64,000 nucleotides of DNA from Prostheceraeus crozeri (Eukaryota > Platyhelminthes > Polycladida > Euryleptidae): NCBI GenBank assembly GCA_907163375.1, contig CAJQUW010009249.1, positions 62,001 through 126,000 of the forward strand, given 5' to 3'. Each line of letters starts with the position of its first letter. Position 1 is the stretch's first letter. Both the position numbers and the translations under genes were made by a program. A model generated the notes under the pieces. That model saw only the letters and a list, made by a program, of their open reading frames with translations. It did not search any database and had not been told where the DNA came from. Shown piece after piece: positions 29,857-43,019 of the stretch.

Positions 29857-32580
29857 TGCTTGCATGTTATGTTGACTGTTTAGAACTCAAGAACTTATGG
29901 CTATGTCAACTGCTGAATATTGACAGACATTGTTAGACAATGACTTATAAAGACATGTACGAGTACATGCAGTGGTTTTGTAATAAAACTCGTAAAAGCA
30001 TCTTAAGTGACAAATTTAGGTGCGGTATTCATATAGCGTAGCTTTATACTAATAGCTCAATGCGTGTAACTGTAGCACACCGCAACGTATTGCAAGGGCG
30101 CCTAAATTTTAAAGAATCTCAATTGAAAGATTCTAATCGCCTATCTCCTATAATCCTTAACAAACGTTAGTTCGTGCGCGATGAGAGCGCCTATCTCCTA
30201 AAATCCTAAAGATGGCATTAGCTGCGATGTGAATTGGGCTACAACCTGAATTTAGATGCCTATAGCATTTTTTCAGATGTGAAGAAGGCGGCCAGCATCT
30301 CCCATCTATAAAGCGTTAGTTTAGATATGAAAGGGGTACCCAGCAACACCTCTAATATCCTTTACATAACGTTGTCTCAGAAGAAGACTTTTATTCACGA
30401 TTTCAAATATTTCAGATATAGAAAGGACACCACCAGCATCTACTACAGTTCTTTGTATTTCGTTACTTCAGATGTAAAGAAGCGCCCATGTCCTATGATT
30501 TTCTCTAGTATCAGCTCTGACAAAAGAGCTGTTGCATCCTCTTCATGTGTGAGAAGCACTGCCAGCTTCGTCAAACCCTCAAAGATTGGGCAGGGATGAC
30601 AACCACCTTCGCCCCTCATAGGATGATTCGATTCAGCACATAATTCTTTTGAGGAATTACTGTGCACAGATCAAATACAACTTAGCAGGGCCTATGGATA
30701 GCGGAGTATACGTATAAGGATTGAATGAAATTCTAGGACTGTCAAAACATTTCCTCTTGAGTATATTTACAAGGGGATAAGCCCTGCCGTCTGCCATCGG
30801 CACCAAAGCCTATATTTTCCTTAGCTCCAACGCTCCTCCTTTGAAAATCCTACCTACGTCCCTGGAACATAATCGCATCATAGTTAACCCGATCCGATAT
30901 GCACACCTGACATTATTTCTGGAAAATGAAGTCTCTAATTCAAAATATGACGGCTTGTTGGATGCCCAATATATACTGCATGTGTTTGACATTCTTCTGG
31001 TGTTTTGTAACTTTGGACGACGTGTACCTGATAAGGAACAAAAGGCCGTCTATTATCTTAATTTATTTTGTCTTCTTCGAATAAAACGTCGGATTTGAGA
31101 AGCACATGTCTGTATATGAAGCTCATTGTCTAATACAGGTGTTTATCTGCATTCATGTATTGTAGCTTCATTAAAGTTTTAATTTGGGAAAAAGTTTGGT
31201 TTGATTCATTTTGAAGTTTTCAATTATTCAAACTACTTGATAACAAGCTCGCAGCCATATTTGCAGCATTACTTTTCAATTAGTAGATTTTTAACTTTGT
31301 GGCAATAAAACAAGCTCTTTTACTGATATTTTAGGAAGACTGCATAATGCAGCCTGTCAGTCGAAGTACGTCGACAAATTTTGATGGTCTATTGAGGGTT
31401 AAAGAGACAATAATGTTGATCTGAGTGATGATTATCTTTTCAGGCACAGCTAAAACCGAAAAGAAAAACACACACTGATCAGAATTCACGAAACACTAAT
31501 TAAAGCAAAGAAAATGGAGGGGAAAGGAGACAGTGGGGCAACCCACCGCAGCTATGAGGTTGATGGCTTGTTTTATCAAAAATTATTATTTTATTTATGA
31601 ATAATAAATAATGAGTACAAATAATAAGCAATTTTCGCAACCATCTTTTAATTCATCTTGTTTTATAGTTCATTTTTGTGTTGGATTTCTATGGTTAGAA
31701 TCTCATTGATCTATGCGGTTGTACTTCAGCTCACAAGTGAATTAGTTCAATTTTCCTAGGCATGATTTACTAAATTGAGTTGTATTCTTTATCTGAATAA
31801 TGCTGTGAACCCATTTACATGTATATCTACAAGTTGATTAAGATCATTGTTTCTGTGATTTTACTCACGAAGGAATATTCAGAATTGTTTTAATCAATCA
31901 CACTGATACAACATATCACAGCTTTTATCTTTTCGAAATCTTTATGAAACGCAACTTACATCAATCAATAATTTTCACTGAAACATTTTCAGTCGCAAAT
32001 TGATAATTATGGACAAATGCAGCAAACATCATGCACAGATTGTATACATGTCTTGTGTTTGAAAACTGCTGAAAAATTGTTCTTTTGTCTCTGTAAAACA
32101 TCGATGACTTATCCCTACAAAAGAAATATCAGTCTCAACTACTTATTGCTATTGAATAATCAGTAGCACAGTCATAGTGCAAACTTGTGTCCTGGATAAT
32201 AATTTATGCAATAATGTGACCTGTTGACGAAGAAATGTTTTGACAACCTGAACAATGAGAAACAAAATCATTGAAAAACTAAATTTTGTAGGCAAAGTCT
32301 CCGCAGACAAGCTCCTCCTTCACAGTGCAATCTGAAAGACAATTCTATTCAGTCTTTTCATGAGGAGACTCCGTTTTTGAAAGATTTTCTTCTAACAAAT
32401 GAATTGCAGAAAGAAAACATCAATAAGAGAAGCATCGAATGGGAGCAGCAGCTGTTTCAATTCTCTGATGAAATTTCCTGAAAAATCATTCAATGAACAG
32501 AACGGAATCTTCAACTGAATGTCATTTTCCTTCCAAAACAACTTGTTTGCGTTAAATTCATTCATTTCCTCTTCTTTGCA
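29857..32580. other. No supported gene
   Basis: AT-rich unique-looking sequence. Between 30110 and 30360 a phrase like CCTATCTCCTAAAATCCT recurs, suggesting an old degenerate repeat. No coding signature, RNA gene or clear transposon end was seen. Confidence 0.5.
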
Positions 32581-32581
32581 G

Positions 32582-32943
32582 TTCCTTTTTATCTGTGGGA
32601 CATGACGGGCGAAGGAAGGAACAGAACAGCTTTCTTCAACTTCAAATTGCCGATTCCGCCGACGGTCGGCGAAGTCAGAAGAGCTGCAGCTGAGGCGTTC
32701 CAACGCCGTCCAGAGAGGACAGAGATTTGGCAAGGGACAGCCAAAGTCGGCGGGAATGTCTGGTTCTCTGTGGCGGAGAAAGGAAGGAAGGAAGCTTTCT
32801 GGACTTCAGCCGATGGTAAAGAAGAAGTCAGCTTTAAGCAGGTGGAGGAGAAGTATTGGAAACGTGAAGTCCTGGAGGACGACGACAAGACGATGATTCT
32901 TCCTCCAGGACGCTGTCTGTTCCTCTGCATCCTCTCCCGTTGA
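32582..32943 (+). CDS. Possible terminal exon of a host gene (113 aa or more)
   Basis: A pyrimidine-rich acceptor (TTTCCTCTTCTTTGCAG, ending 32581) precedes a GC-richer frame that reads through the first Met (32602) from the splice site, so it may be an internal-to-terminal exon rather than a start. The encoded part has NRTAFFNFKLPIPPTVGEVRRAAAEAF, EIWQGTAKVGGNVWFSV and a closing PPGRCLFLCILSR, with sharply different base composition from its surroundings. An ATTAAA follows about 470 bases downstream. No domain was recognised. It is one of only two host-like coding signals here. Confidence 0.45.
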
Positions 32944-34321
32944 GGAATGAAAACCTCCCAATTCCCATTCATTTGATTTCTTGATTGACGTCTTCAGGAA
33001 TTCATTTACATTTCGTAAAGTTTTGGTTTTATTGATTGTCTTTGATTATTGAAATAATGTCCTCATCTTTCATCCATTCAAAACAATCTCTGATTCCTGT
33101 ATGTTTTCCATCGTGAATAATCTGCTGCTGAATCCATTGAGAAAATCATTTTCCCAAAGAGAAATTTCCTTTCTGTTGTAGGGTTTATAGAAGTGTTCCT
33201 TTCCTCTAAGGAAAAGGTCAGTCCCTCACATCTACTTGCTTTCATAATTCAGTAGTACGAATGATGACGGTAAACAATCCGTGTGCTTCGAATTCTCTGC
33301 ATCATCGTGACTCTACAATCCCGCATTCGTTATTGTGATGTCTCCTGTGTTTCATCAATTGATGTGAACTGTGTTTCCTGTGTGTCAGTGCCTGTCTATT
33401 CATGTCATTAAAGCGTTATTTGTGGACATCTGATCGAGTTATCGCATTAACGTTTTCCATTTACACACTAGCTGCTGGAAAGTGTTGGATATGCTGAAAA
33501 CTGCTTATTCTCAAGTCCTGTGCAGCTGATTTATATACAGAAATAAGCAAAAATAGATAATCGGAGGTTCAAATTCAGCGAACTAGAGTTTGCAAGTCTT
33601 TTATTTCAATATTTCTGTAATTATAAGTTCATAATTAGTGAAAACAAACAGAAAAATGCTAATAAGTTGAACCGTCTCCAATCCCAAAACAAGACGTGAT
33701 GAAATAGGTGGTGCAGTTTCAAAGAGATATTTCATTTTATTGCCGTGATAGAATGCTGCACTCAAGAAATGAAGAAGAAAATTATTCTCAACCTTTGCCA
33801 AGTATTCTACACTTGCCTAAAGCTGCAAACTCCATAAAAAGCAGCCTCTCCGGAGTAATAGATAGTAGGGTTGTGCGCTATTCGCACCTGCGTGCACCGG
33901 TGCACCGGACAAGATGACCGCTGCAACTGACGGTACACCGAACATTTTATAAGTTACACTGAAGGACTGAAGTGTATCCGAAATTTAGTTTCTTTTTCGC
34001 TCTATTCTGAAAGTTAATAAAGACTTCAAGATCTTGAAGGTAGGGTCTCTATCTTCTGTTAAAAATGTTCAGAATTTAGTGCCAATTTGATAAAGCACGA
34101 ACAAAATTCAGCAAACTTATTAGGCTTCTTTCAATTTCATTTTCCCAATACTTGCAAGTGACTCTCATCATACTTAGCCGCAACCAGAAAATGGCAAAAA
34201 GTTGCATTGACTAAATTACTAAGTCAGTGGCAGACGAAACGTCCGCGTTTTAATTATTTCTTTTGAAATACATGTGCAAAGTGTTGGATATGCAAAAAAT
34301 TTCTTATTAGTCCCGCAGTTA
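32944..34321. other. No supported gene; one 61-bp repeat copy
   Basis: The only structure seen is 33507-33567, repeated exactly at 35251-35311 in the same orientation. Confidence 0.5.
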
Positions 34322-35230
34322 TCGAGTTTCTGCAGGGAACGAGGCCGAAATTGATAGAATGATGTGCACCTTATGCCCACTGCGAGTCTGCACGTCTGTC
34401 GAGTTCTGTTTAAAGAAAACGTATTTTTATCCAATGGGACGAAGATTACAGTTTCTGGCAAAAATTGGCCAAAAGTTTGGCAAGAAAGTTTCTACGTTTC
34501 TAATGCTAAACCTGAAGTCATTATTTTTGACATGGAATGTCGTCAGGTCATTTCCAATGATGTGCATGGATTATAATCATGCTTGTGATCTGCTGTATCC
34601 GAGAATGTGGTTCAATGTGGACTACATTCCTCAGAATGCTTGCGTTTGCCGACATTAGGAGGCTTTCGATTCATAGACAGGGGTACATGCCTAAATCCAT
34701 TTTATATAACAACATTTTGGGCAATTTTTGTCTCTTCAACTTTGCAACTTCGTTTTCTTCGAAAATTTGATTTTATAGTCAAAATTTTCATGAAGAAAAC
34801 TTTGTTAGATTGCTATGAATTCATGACGACCGAAAAGAGGAGATCCCAAGGATCAAGATGAAAAAATGATGAAAATCGGTTCAGAACTAAGGATTTTACA
34901 GACGGAAGAAACGTTTTTTGACAAATGCTGTTATATAAAATGAATTTATCCACATGAACATCATAGGAAATGACCAGAAGACTTTCCATGTGAAAAATCA
35001 TGACTCTGGGCTTAGTACATTTCGTTTAATCATAGAAAGCATAGAAAACCTCCTTTTTGACAAAAACTGCAATCTGCGTCTCATTGGATTAATATGTGTT
35101 CTCTTTGATCATGTCTGACAAGAAGAGGAACTCACTAGAACTCGGCAGACGCGCAGATTCTAAGTAGGCATTGTATGTACATCATTCCGTGGAATTCTCA
35201 TTTTCGGTCTCGTTCCCTGCAGAAACTCGA
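34322..35230. mobile_element. Foldback-type non-autonomous DNA element (909 bp)
   Basis: The ends are TCGAGTTTCTGCAGGGAACGAG and its complement. Similarity continues inward on both sides (for example ACATGGAA-GTC-T-GGTCATTTCC at 34531-34560 against its complement near 34965-34990), so nearly the whole element is an imperfect hairpin with arms over 400 bp. There is no gene. A 61-bp direct repeat of 33507-33567 begins 20 bases after its right end. Confidence 0.65.
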
Positions 35231-36346
35231 CGCTCTGGCTGCCGGATTATATTCTCAAGTCCTGTGCAGCTGATTTATATACAGAAATAAGCAAAAATAG
35301 ATAATCGGAGGGTGAAGTTCAGCGAATAATAGATGTGTGTAGGACAAAGGACGAAATGTATGTGACCAATTAGTGTTATTGACATTGTATTTCGTTATTT
35401 GTAATGGTTTTGCCCCACCCCAATGTGCTGGTACCAGACTTGTAAGTGGACCGGGTAGCCCACGTGAGACGGGCTTGGGCATGATATTTTGCAACTAACA
35501 CGAGCCCGGGCCGCACTGAAAATTCATCACTTCCATTTAGCCAACTTGCAACGAGCCATTAAATAATGGTTGCTTTCTCAATACTGATGGTCATAGCCAG
35601 AACTAGTTGCGAGCAGTCAGAAAAGCATTTTTTCATTGAGTTTAAATTCAAGTCTGAATTCTGACGAATCAGGACATTTACATCACTTTGAGAGGGCACG
35701 GTTAGTACAAATGAGATCGTGAAAGTAAATTGAGGAGCGAATTGAGAAATCGAAAATCCTTGGAATAAATTGAGTTCGTGAGACCAGTGTGAAAAACATT
35801 TCAATGTGACGAATGTTTTTGATGCTACGTAATAAAGTAGACAGTTGAAGTTCACGTGTGTTCTCTAATTCTGCTGAATTACGCTTCCTTGACCAGTCGT
35901 GTGAGACAAAGGGAGACGAATATCTCCTTGTTAATCTCCGGCTTGTTGATGTTCGACTTTTCTGAAAACCAGGCGAATGAGGAATCCAACTCTAAATTAC
36001 GCATCATTTTTGCAGAGTTTATGACAAAGATCTTGTGCAGTCGCAAATTCATAGATCAAAAGTCAGATATTCATGAAATTAATCATGATGGTATAACAAA
36101 TACAGTATTATAAAGGCTTTTGAATGATATATGACGAAAACATTGACTACAGGCCGAGCAGCTCGAGATGGGCGGACCGGGCAGGGCCTGGGCCTGAACA
36201 TTTCCGATACAGAGTGCCTGGGTCGGGCCGGGCTTTGCCTGAACAGGCCTGGCCATTTACAAGTCTGGTTGGGACCCATGGAGGGATAAATAAATAAATA
36301 AATGTAATAATATAATGTAATAATGTAACAAGATGCATAATTATAT

Positions 36347-37340
36347 CGGGTGTCCATAAAAGTGTGGAACCATGGGAATTACAAAGAAAATGTGACTAAT
36401 ATCAAGAAATGTGCATTATTATGTAATCAAGAAATGTATTACAATATGAATAACTTGTAAAGCGGAAAACATCTTTTCGAATACTTACAATTTTACACGC
36501 GTTCAAAGTGTTCACGATGAACATCATGACATTTGTGAGATTGAACTGAAATTTTATACATTTTGCGTCACAGTTTCACATTTTGCACTTCCAGGATTCG
36601 TTCTTGCAAGTGAACTAAATCCCGCATTCTGATTTGGTACAGAGCTGGCCCCTTGGAGCCCATTCATCTGTTCCTCTACGACCAATCCAGCTATCAAAAT
36701 GTCTCGTTGAGGCAATTTCTATCCTTGATGGCGATGTAATAGTGGGACGTATCTCCATCTTGTTGAAATCAGTAGGTTTTCATCCAATTTCATCAACTGC
36801 AGGTAATAGCTGCTTTTGCAACATTTTCATGTGTCACCGCTTGCATAGTCTCAAGAAAGAAGAATGGCCCAAGAAAGACGGGATCTCCATAAACCACGCC
36901 GTCACCTTCGGCGATCCTTGAACGTTGTCATCAAGCATCCTGTGAAATTTGACTTGCGGTTCCAAAACCGAATATTTTGCTTGCTTCCTCGCTTGACACA
37001 TCAAAACTTCACCAAAGTGAAAAGCGGCCATCGAGTTGAAGCGTTGTTGCTATCATATGTGACATAAATATATCAATAACTTAAGGACTGAACGTGAAAG
37101 ACTTTGCATCTTAGCGCGATCTCCTGTCACAATGTTAACAACAGTGATTCCAAATGTCACGATGCTCATGGCGAACATCTGCAAAATTCAAGTATTCGGA
37201 AAGATATTTTTTACTAGTTGATTAGCAGGAATGCATTTCTTGGTTACATAATAGTGCGGCATATGATAATGCGGTGCATAATGATATTAGTCACATTTTC
37301 TTATCATTTTCCATGGTTCCAGACTTAATGGACACATCCT
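36347..37340 (-). mobile_element. Decayed Tc1/mariner-like element with transposase fragment
   Basis: The ends match as inverted repeats: GGGTGTCCATAAAAGTGTGG at the left, and the complement of the right end reads GGATGTGTCCATTAAGTCTGG. Both are followed by AACCATGG and AAGAAAATGTGACTAATATCA. Inside, on the minus strand near 36642-36700, W-I-G-R-R-G-T-D-E-W-A-P-R-G resembles the segment before the SPDL-type motif of mariner-like transposases. Frames are broken, so the copy is inactive. Confidence 0.55.
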
Positions 37341-37992
37341 GACTGAGTCCAAATAAATTCATTTTCAAATAAAATACAAATAAATTTCAATAATCACATT
37401 TCAAATAAAGATACAACATATTTTTAGGTCGTGAAGTTTGATTTTGCTCATCTATCATGGATTTCACAAGAATGTCATCTGAAAATAGTGATTAACGGTT
37501 AAATGATGAACCCGGGTCTGGCCAGACCCGGGCTATCTTTCATACAAGATATCTCCAAAACTAAAATCGACAGGAGGCTGAAATTTCATGACTTTTCTAC
37601 ATTATTCGAATACTCAATCTGAGAGCTTTTGTTAGAGTCCACGATAGTTTGTTTTACTACATCGAGCCAATGACTAGGTAGATGATGAACCCGGGTCTGG
37701 CCAGACCCGGTCGTGTCTATGGCATAACGGGCTATCTTCTCGTCTGATAACGGTCTTATTTTCTGTCAGGATGCGCTATTAGTGAAGTTCGTGACTTTTC
37801 TTACTTACATTCTCACTTTGTAAACCTTAGACTCGACTGTTGTAAAGCATAATGTACTTACAAAGTACTTACAGTACTTGTAAAGCTACTCATCAAGGTC
37901 AAATGTTTGTGCATCGTTCGCAGCATCGCCTATCTAACGTGTGTGCTTCTCATGGATTACCGGCTTGGTAACACATGGTAACATCTAGAGAA

Positions 37993-37994
<2 letters not shown>

Positions 37995-38022
<28 letters not shown>
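37995..38022 (+). repeat. (AC)n microsatellite
   Basis: Uninterrupted AC dinucleotides for about 28 bases. Confidence 0.95.
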
Positions 38023-38024
<2 letters not shown>

Positions 38025-38178
38025 GTACACGCGCGCTTATTGCCCATCTGTTTTTCTATTTGATCAGAAGGAATCAAGGGACCAATAGGAGTCACGAAAT
38101 CGTCTGATTGAATGAATTCATTTTTCTTCCCTTATATGCACGAAGGAATATTCTGCGATTGTCTACTCATGTATTGGA

Positions 38179-40837
38179 ATGTCAATGGCATCTTCTAATG
38201 AAAGACGTCAACTACCGCCCCGCAATTCCCGGTCTATTGCATTTGCTAATATCAATCTACAATACGATGCTGATGAAGAAGAAGACAATTTTCCTGTTGG
38301 AATATCAAGTAAGCTGAGTGTGAGGGATCGTTGAAGGCCAATCTATGCGAACAGATTTGAGGGGGAGGGAGGGTTCGAGGAGCTTTTTAATGTCTGTTCA
38401 TGGTGGGAGGGTGAAATGCAATTTATACTAGTACACGTGAATACTTATGGGGAGATTAGAATTAGCTACTGTTTACGTACTTATATGTAGGATTGTAAGT
38501 GGAAGTACCGGTAGAGCCATCCGTTACTATTTTGAAATGACGAGCTTGAATCTTGAGCTATGTTTAGACACAGATATACATGTATGACTAGACTAATGGA
38601 GATTTCAGAAGAAGGACCAAGCTTGTACTATGTACGTATTGCAGCCCGTTGTAAAGTGATCATCCACTCAGATTCATTGACAATAGTCTATTACACAACT
38701 CATTTTAGGCCTACGTGTATTAAGTTGTTGCGTCTTTGCTTTTACAGAAAAGTTCTGTGCCGTAGAGTAGCCGTAGCCGACATGTACATGTAGGTTGATA
38801 ACGATGTCACCCATGTTGTGATTGCCTATTGGCTATGCGTGTAGCCTACATTTAGACCTATCAGCAGACAACCAGCCGATATTTATGGATACAAAATTTA
38901 TGGACTGCCCATTGAACTTATCATCTGACTATGTACACTGTACTGCATATTATTATAGCAATATGCTACAGATGTATACATGAACACATGCACGTGTACA
39001 TCGCTATGCTATACATATGTAGCCCTGCAAATTCAACTTGCCGGTAACTCTAAATGAAATCATCTCCATTTCAGCTGATGATGTTGCAGCTAGTGCTGAG
39101 ATAAATGACAACGATGCAGGCAGCGACGAATATGACTCCCTTACCGAGATTTCTGGTAAGTGATTTAGCTCTTGCAAATGTTACACCCATACTTGTTGCA
39201 ATGATTTTACAATCGGTGTGTCATTTCATTTCAGAACACATTGCTGCTAGTGGCCATGTCAGTGATGAAGAGTTGAGTAGAGAGGCTTTAGAGGAGATGG
39301 ATTTCAGCGGAGAAGAGGACGACGACGAGACTTCCTCCCTAGTGGCACCTGCCCTCAGAGCTCCCACTGGTCTCTTGTGGTGTCTTCAGACGGCCCAGCA
39401 GCATCCACCAGCCAGAGAGCCAGTGCGCAATTCTTTCCGTGCTTCTCACATTGGATTCAGCGTCGGGTTTCATCCTCAGACACCATCAGAAGCATTCAAG
39501 GCATATTTTGGTGACAGTTTGCACCTGACACTTCTCCATACTAATCGTGAGGGTCGCCGTATCGCCGCTGCTAAGCACACTACATGGAGACCATTATCAA
39601 TGACTGAATTTGAAGCCTTCGTAGGTCTGCATCTGATTGCTGGCGCGTTGAAGGCTGGGCACCGTAACACTCGGGAGCTTTGGGATCTCAGAAATGGCAA
39701 TCCGATATTTAGGGCTTCAATGAGTTTCCAGCGATCCCAGCAGATCAAAGCTGCTCTTGGATTTGATAACAAGATGAGACGTGACCGCACCGATCCATTG
39801 GCTCCTATCCGTCAAGTCGTTGATCAAGTGAACTCAAACTTGGAAAGTCACTATGATCCGGGATCCCTTCTGTGTGTTGATGAACAGCTCGTGGAGTTTC
39901 ATGGTCGTGTTCGCTTTCAACAGTATATACCTTCGAAGTAAGCCTAGAAAGTTTGGTATAAAGATCTTTTGGATTACGGACGCTGAAAATAGCTTTCCTT
40001 TACGCTGCCTTGTGTATGTTGGGAAAGAAACCCTACCGGAATCGGAGCGAGACTGTCCAATCAGTGAAGCGGTGGTGATGCATCTGGACAAGGCATACAT
40101 GGGTGTCGGGAGGAATATTACAATGGACAATTGGTTTACCTCGGTCAATCTGTGCGATCGACTCACAGATGCCAAAACTAAAGTATTGTTGGAACCCTCC
40201 GCAGCAACAGGCGTGAGGTTCCTCCCGCTGCGAAGTCTTCTCAAGGAAGAACGAAAGGTGACTCTCGGCATTTCGTATCTGGTCAAAAGGTGCTATGCTC
40301 CTATTTTGACAAAGGCAATTGCACCCGTTCTCCTTCTATCGACAAAGCACACCTATGGCAAGCACAACGAGAATGAGAAGCCCGAAATCGTGGAATGCTA
40401 CAATGCGACAAAGTCGGAAGTCGATAACCTAGACAAGTTGGTCCGTACTTACCGAAGCCAACGGAAGTGCCGGAGATGGCCCTACGGTGTGTTCATGGCA
40501 CTGATGGATGTTGCTGTTCTTGCAGCCATGAGAACAATGGCAGCTACGAACCAATACTCCTTCAAGATGGATCTTGGCTACGAGATGACCCTCCCTCTTG
40601 TTCGTCAACGTGCTACTCATTCTCGTCTAACCAACTCAATCAAAGTGGCCATGGAGTTGGTCGGTATCAAACCCAACATCTCGCAGCCTGCTGTCGACAG
40701 CAACCAGCAACGTCAACGCTGTCGGATCTGCTTGGATGAAGGTGTAAAGGAAAGGAAGACTCGCTTCAAATGTGCTTAGTGTCAAAAAGCCATCTGCATA
40801 CAGCATGCAACAACCGTCTATTATTGTCCTGATTGTA
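38179..40837 (+). pseudogene. piggyBac transposase, three exons, one frameshift and one in-frame TAG
   Basis: Exon 1 is 38179-38308, exon 2 39075-39155 and exon 3 39235 onward. Both introns are GT-AG and phase 1, and the joined N-terminus is acidic as in piggyBac proteins. Exon 3 carries the DDE-type core: V-D-E-Q-L-V-E-F and, after a frameshift near 39936-39945 (between YIPSK and PRKFGIK), TMDNWFTS and DNLDKLVRTYRSQRK. The C-terminal cysteine-rich domain (CRICLDEG...FKC) meets TAG at 40777-40779 but continues in frame with CQKAICIQH and YYCPDCM to TGA at 40837. A cut-and-paste enzyme for TTAA sites; this copy is damaged but little diverged. Confidence 0.85.
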
Positions 40838-41544
40838 TGTGATACTTATGAACTTTCTCCATTACTCAGTAATGGAATACAGCAGCTGACTATTTCAATT
40901 ATACTGGTACCTGGATGAATTGTGTTTTACAATATAATACGTACGGTATGTAGGCCTATAATTGACAACTGCTATCACTTTTTAGATAAGCCAGATAAAC
41001 ATATATTTCCACAGACTACATGGCATCACCTAAAACAGTTTCACAACATAGGCCTACTGTGGTAAGCATATAGGCCTAGTTATAAGCTGAAACTAGCTAA
41101 ATGCAGAAGTGAAGTGATGATAAGCCATGGTATTCTAAAATCCAATGTTCCTACAACCTTCACTATAGATGAATAGCGGTGCTTATCTTCAATTTTATTA
41201 CGGGTCTGGCCAGACCCGGGTTCATCATTTACCTAGCCTTACGTGAGGACATCATTTAACGGTTAACAGTAATCGAAACAAACACGTGACGCTCATAGTC
41301 ACGCTTCATCGTACTACTTGTACATAGCATTCACGTCATCACTTTCATAGACTCGAATTTAAACAATGTGGTTGACTGTGGAAGCGCCTATCGTACAGGG
41401 TGAGTCTCAAATTAAATGTCCCTATTTTCTTTATTTATTCTTATTTATTTTATTATTACTTATTATTTCTTATTCTTTATTTCTAAAGTGTTGTAGATCA
41501 GTGAAAATCCATCCAAGTTTTAAATGCAATGCAGCACTTTGTAC

Positions 41545-42369
41545 AAGGTTGGACCTTGGGTTTTGCGCCGACCTTGTGTAAGTGACAAAACGTGGGTCTT
41601 CTATTAATGCTGCATATATACAAATCAAGCTACAAAAATTAATATTTTGATTTGAATCTTCCGAGAACTACATGATAACAGCACAAAGTTCTGATTTTTT
41701 GTCAAAATTCCACTCAATTCACGCAATTTTTCAAAAATGAAATACTTGTGATCATTAGCTATTTCATTCTTGGCTTGACAACCGCGCGCATTGAAGCTTC
41801 GTACATATTGTATTTGCTGTAAGCTTACATGTATTTTGTTGCATTTGTGCATTTTGAATTTTCATATATTTCATATATTTTATATCTTCACAGTTATCCG
41901 CACCTCTAAACTGCCTGTGATAGCCGATATTTCACAAATGACTTCATTCCAATTTCGTATTCTAAATATGTTTAACAATGCACTCAATACGCAGTTATAA
42001 TACTTATTAAGTCAGTTTATATTTCTGAATGATAAAATGAGAACAATTGCTTTGTTATGAGCAACGTGTAATTCTATCATATAAATCAAAGATCTTCAAT
42101 TAGTCAGTCTATCAGTGTAGGTTAAAGTATTAAAGGAAAGCTTTATAACGTAACACGTGTACTAGGCTACTAATTACAGTGATTGCAATAAAAAATAGTT
42201 TCTCACTAATACCGCACTTCTCTTTGGCTCAATAGGAATTTTGGCTTATATAAAAGAATCTTGATGACAGCACAAAATACAAAGAATGCACTTCGTTTAC
42301 TTGATTCTACTCAGTTATTGAAACTTGGGCTTGAGTTTTGTGTTTCGACCCAAGTTTTGGCCCAACCTC
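41545..42369 (+). mobile_element. MITE family copy B
   Basis: Begins AAGGTTGGACCTTGGGTTTTG and ends with CAAGTTTTGGCCCAACCT. The interior matches copies A (reverse), C and D. No coding capacity. Confidence 0.7.
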
Positions 42370-42589
42370 ACTTTGTACGTCTGAGTGTGGCCAACAATAT
42401 TGCGGTTGTGAGAAGTTCATAGATATGTTGACTTTGTAGATACCAAAAACTCATGACTGAATAAAATCATTGACAATTTCAATGTATTTATAAAAGTGTG
42501 ACCGCGACCACTGTGCTGTGTATGTAAAACAAACTAAAAATAAAGACTCGATAAGTCAAAGAAAGAAAGTAGATCAAGATTTAGTCATC

Positions 42590-43010
42590 AAGATCAATTC
42601 GACCATATCCATTCTTCGCTACAATTTTTCTGCATCTTTTCGGGATGCTTGAAATGAGAGTTTGGCATGTCCCACGACTGACATTTCGTCAAATGCTCTT
42701 GATTTCTGCTTTCAATGAGGCCAAGTCATCAAATTCTTGGTCAGTCAGCCTCTCTACAATGATTCCTCAAACGTTTTCAACAAGTCAACAGTCATTAAAC
42801 TTCGCAGACTGAATGTCGATAGGAATTCGATCACCAAACAGTCGATCAACTTCTTCTATCACTTCCTTTATTCGATAAATTGAGGCACCGTCATCTCACC
42901 AATGTTTTGCAAATCGCATGCGAGTCACAAGATGTCGCTCAGTAAGACAAATTGTCTTTCGGCTGCGATAAGCCCTCAGTCCTGCCTCTTGATGAGTCCT
43001 GCGCACGGAT
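42590..43010 (-). pseudogene. Tc1/mariner-like transposase C-terminal remnant
   Basis: Minus-strand translation near 42600-42672 gives T-L-I-S-S-I-P-K-R-C-R-K-I-V, the typical end of Tc1-type transposases, preceded by E-F-D-D-L-A-S-L-K-A-E-I. Stops and frameshifts occur throughout, and no catalytic residues or TIRs were found. Confidence 0.45.
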
Positions 43011-43019
43011 GATTGAGAG

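Larger units (their letters stand above)
37500..41262 (+). mobile_element. piggyBac-family transposon with palindromic subterminal repeats
   Basis: TTAA-ATGATGAACCCGGG at the left (37500 region) faces CATCAT-TTAA at the right (about 41252-41262). A perfect 20-bp palindrome, CCGGGTCTGG joined to its complement, occurs at 37514 and 37690 (left) and 41205 (right). The interior encodes a piggyBac transposase. TTAA is the piggyBac target, but the terminal inverted repeats are short and imperfect, so the ends are approximate. Confidence 0.65.

Noticed and set aside
33507-35311. 61-bp direct repeats as LTRs of a small retroelement
   Set aside because: Too short, no primer site or polypurine tract, and a foldback DNA element lies between them.
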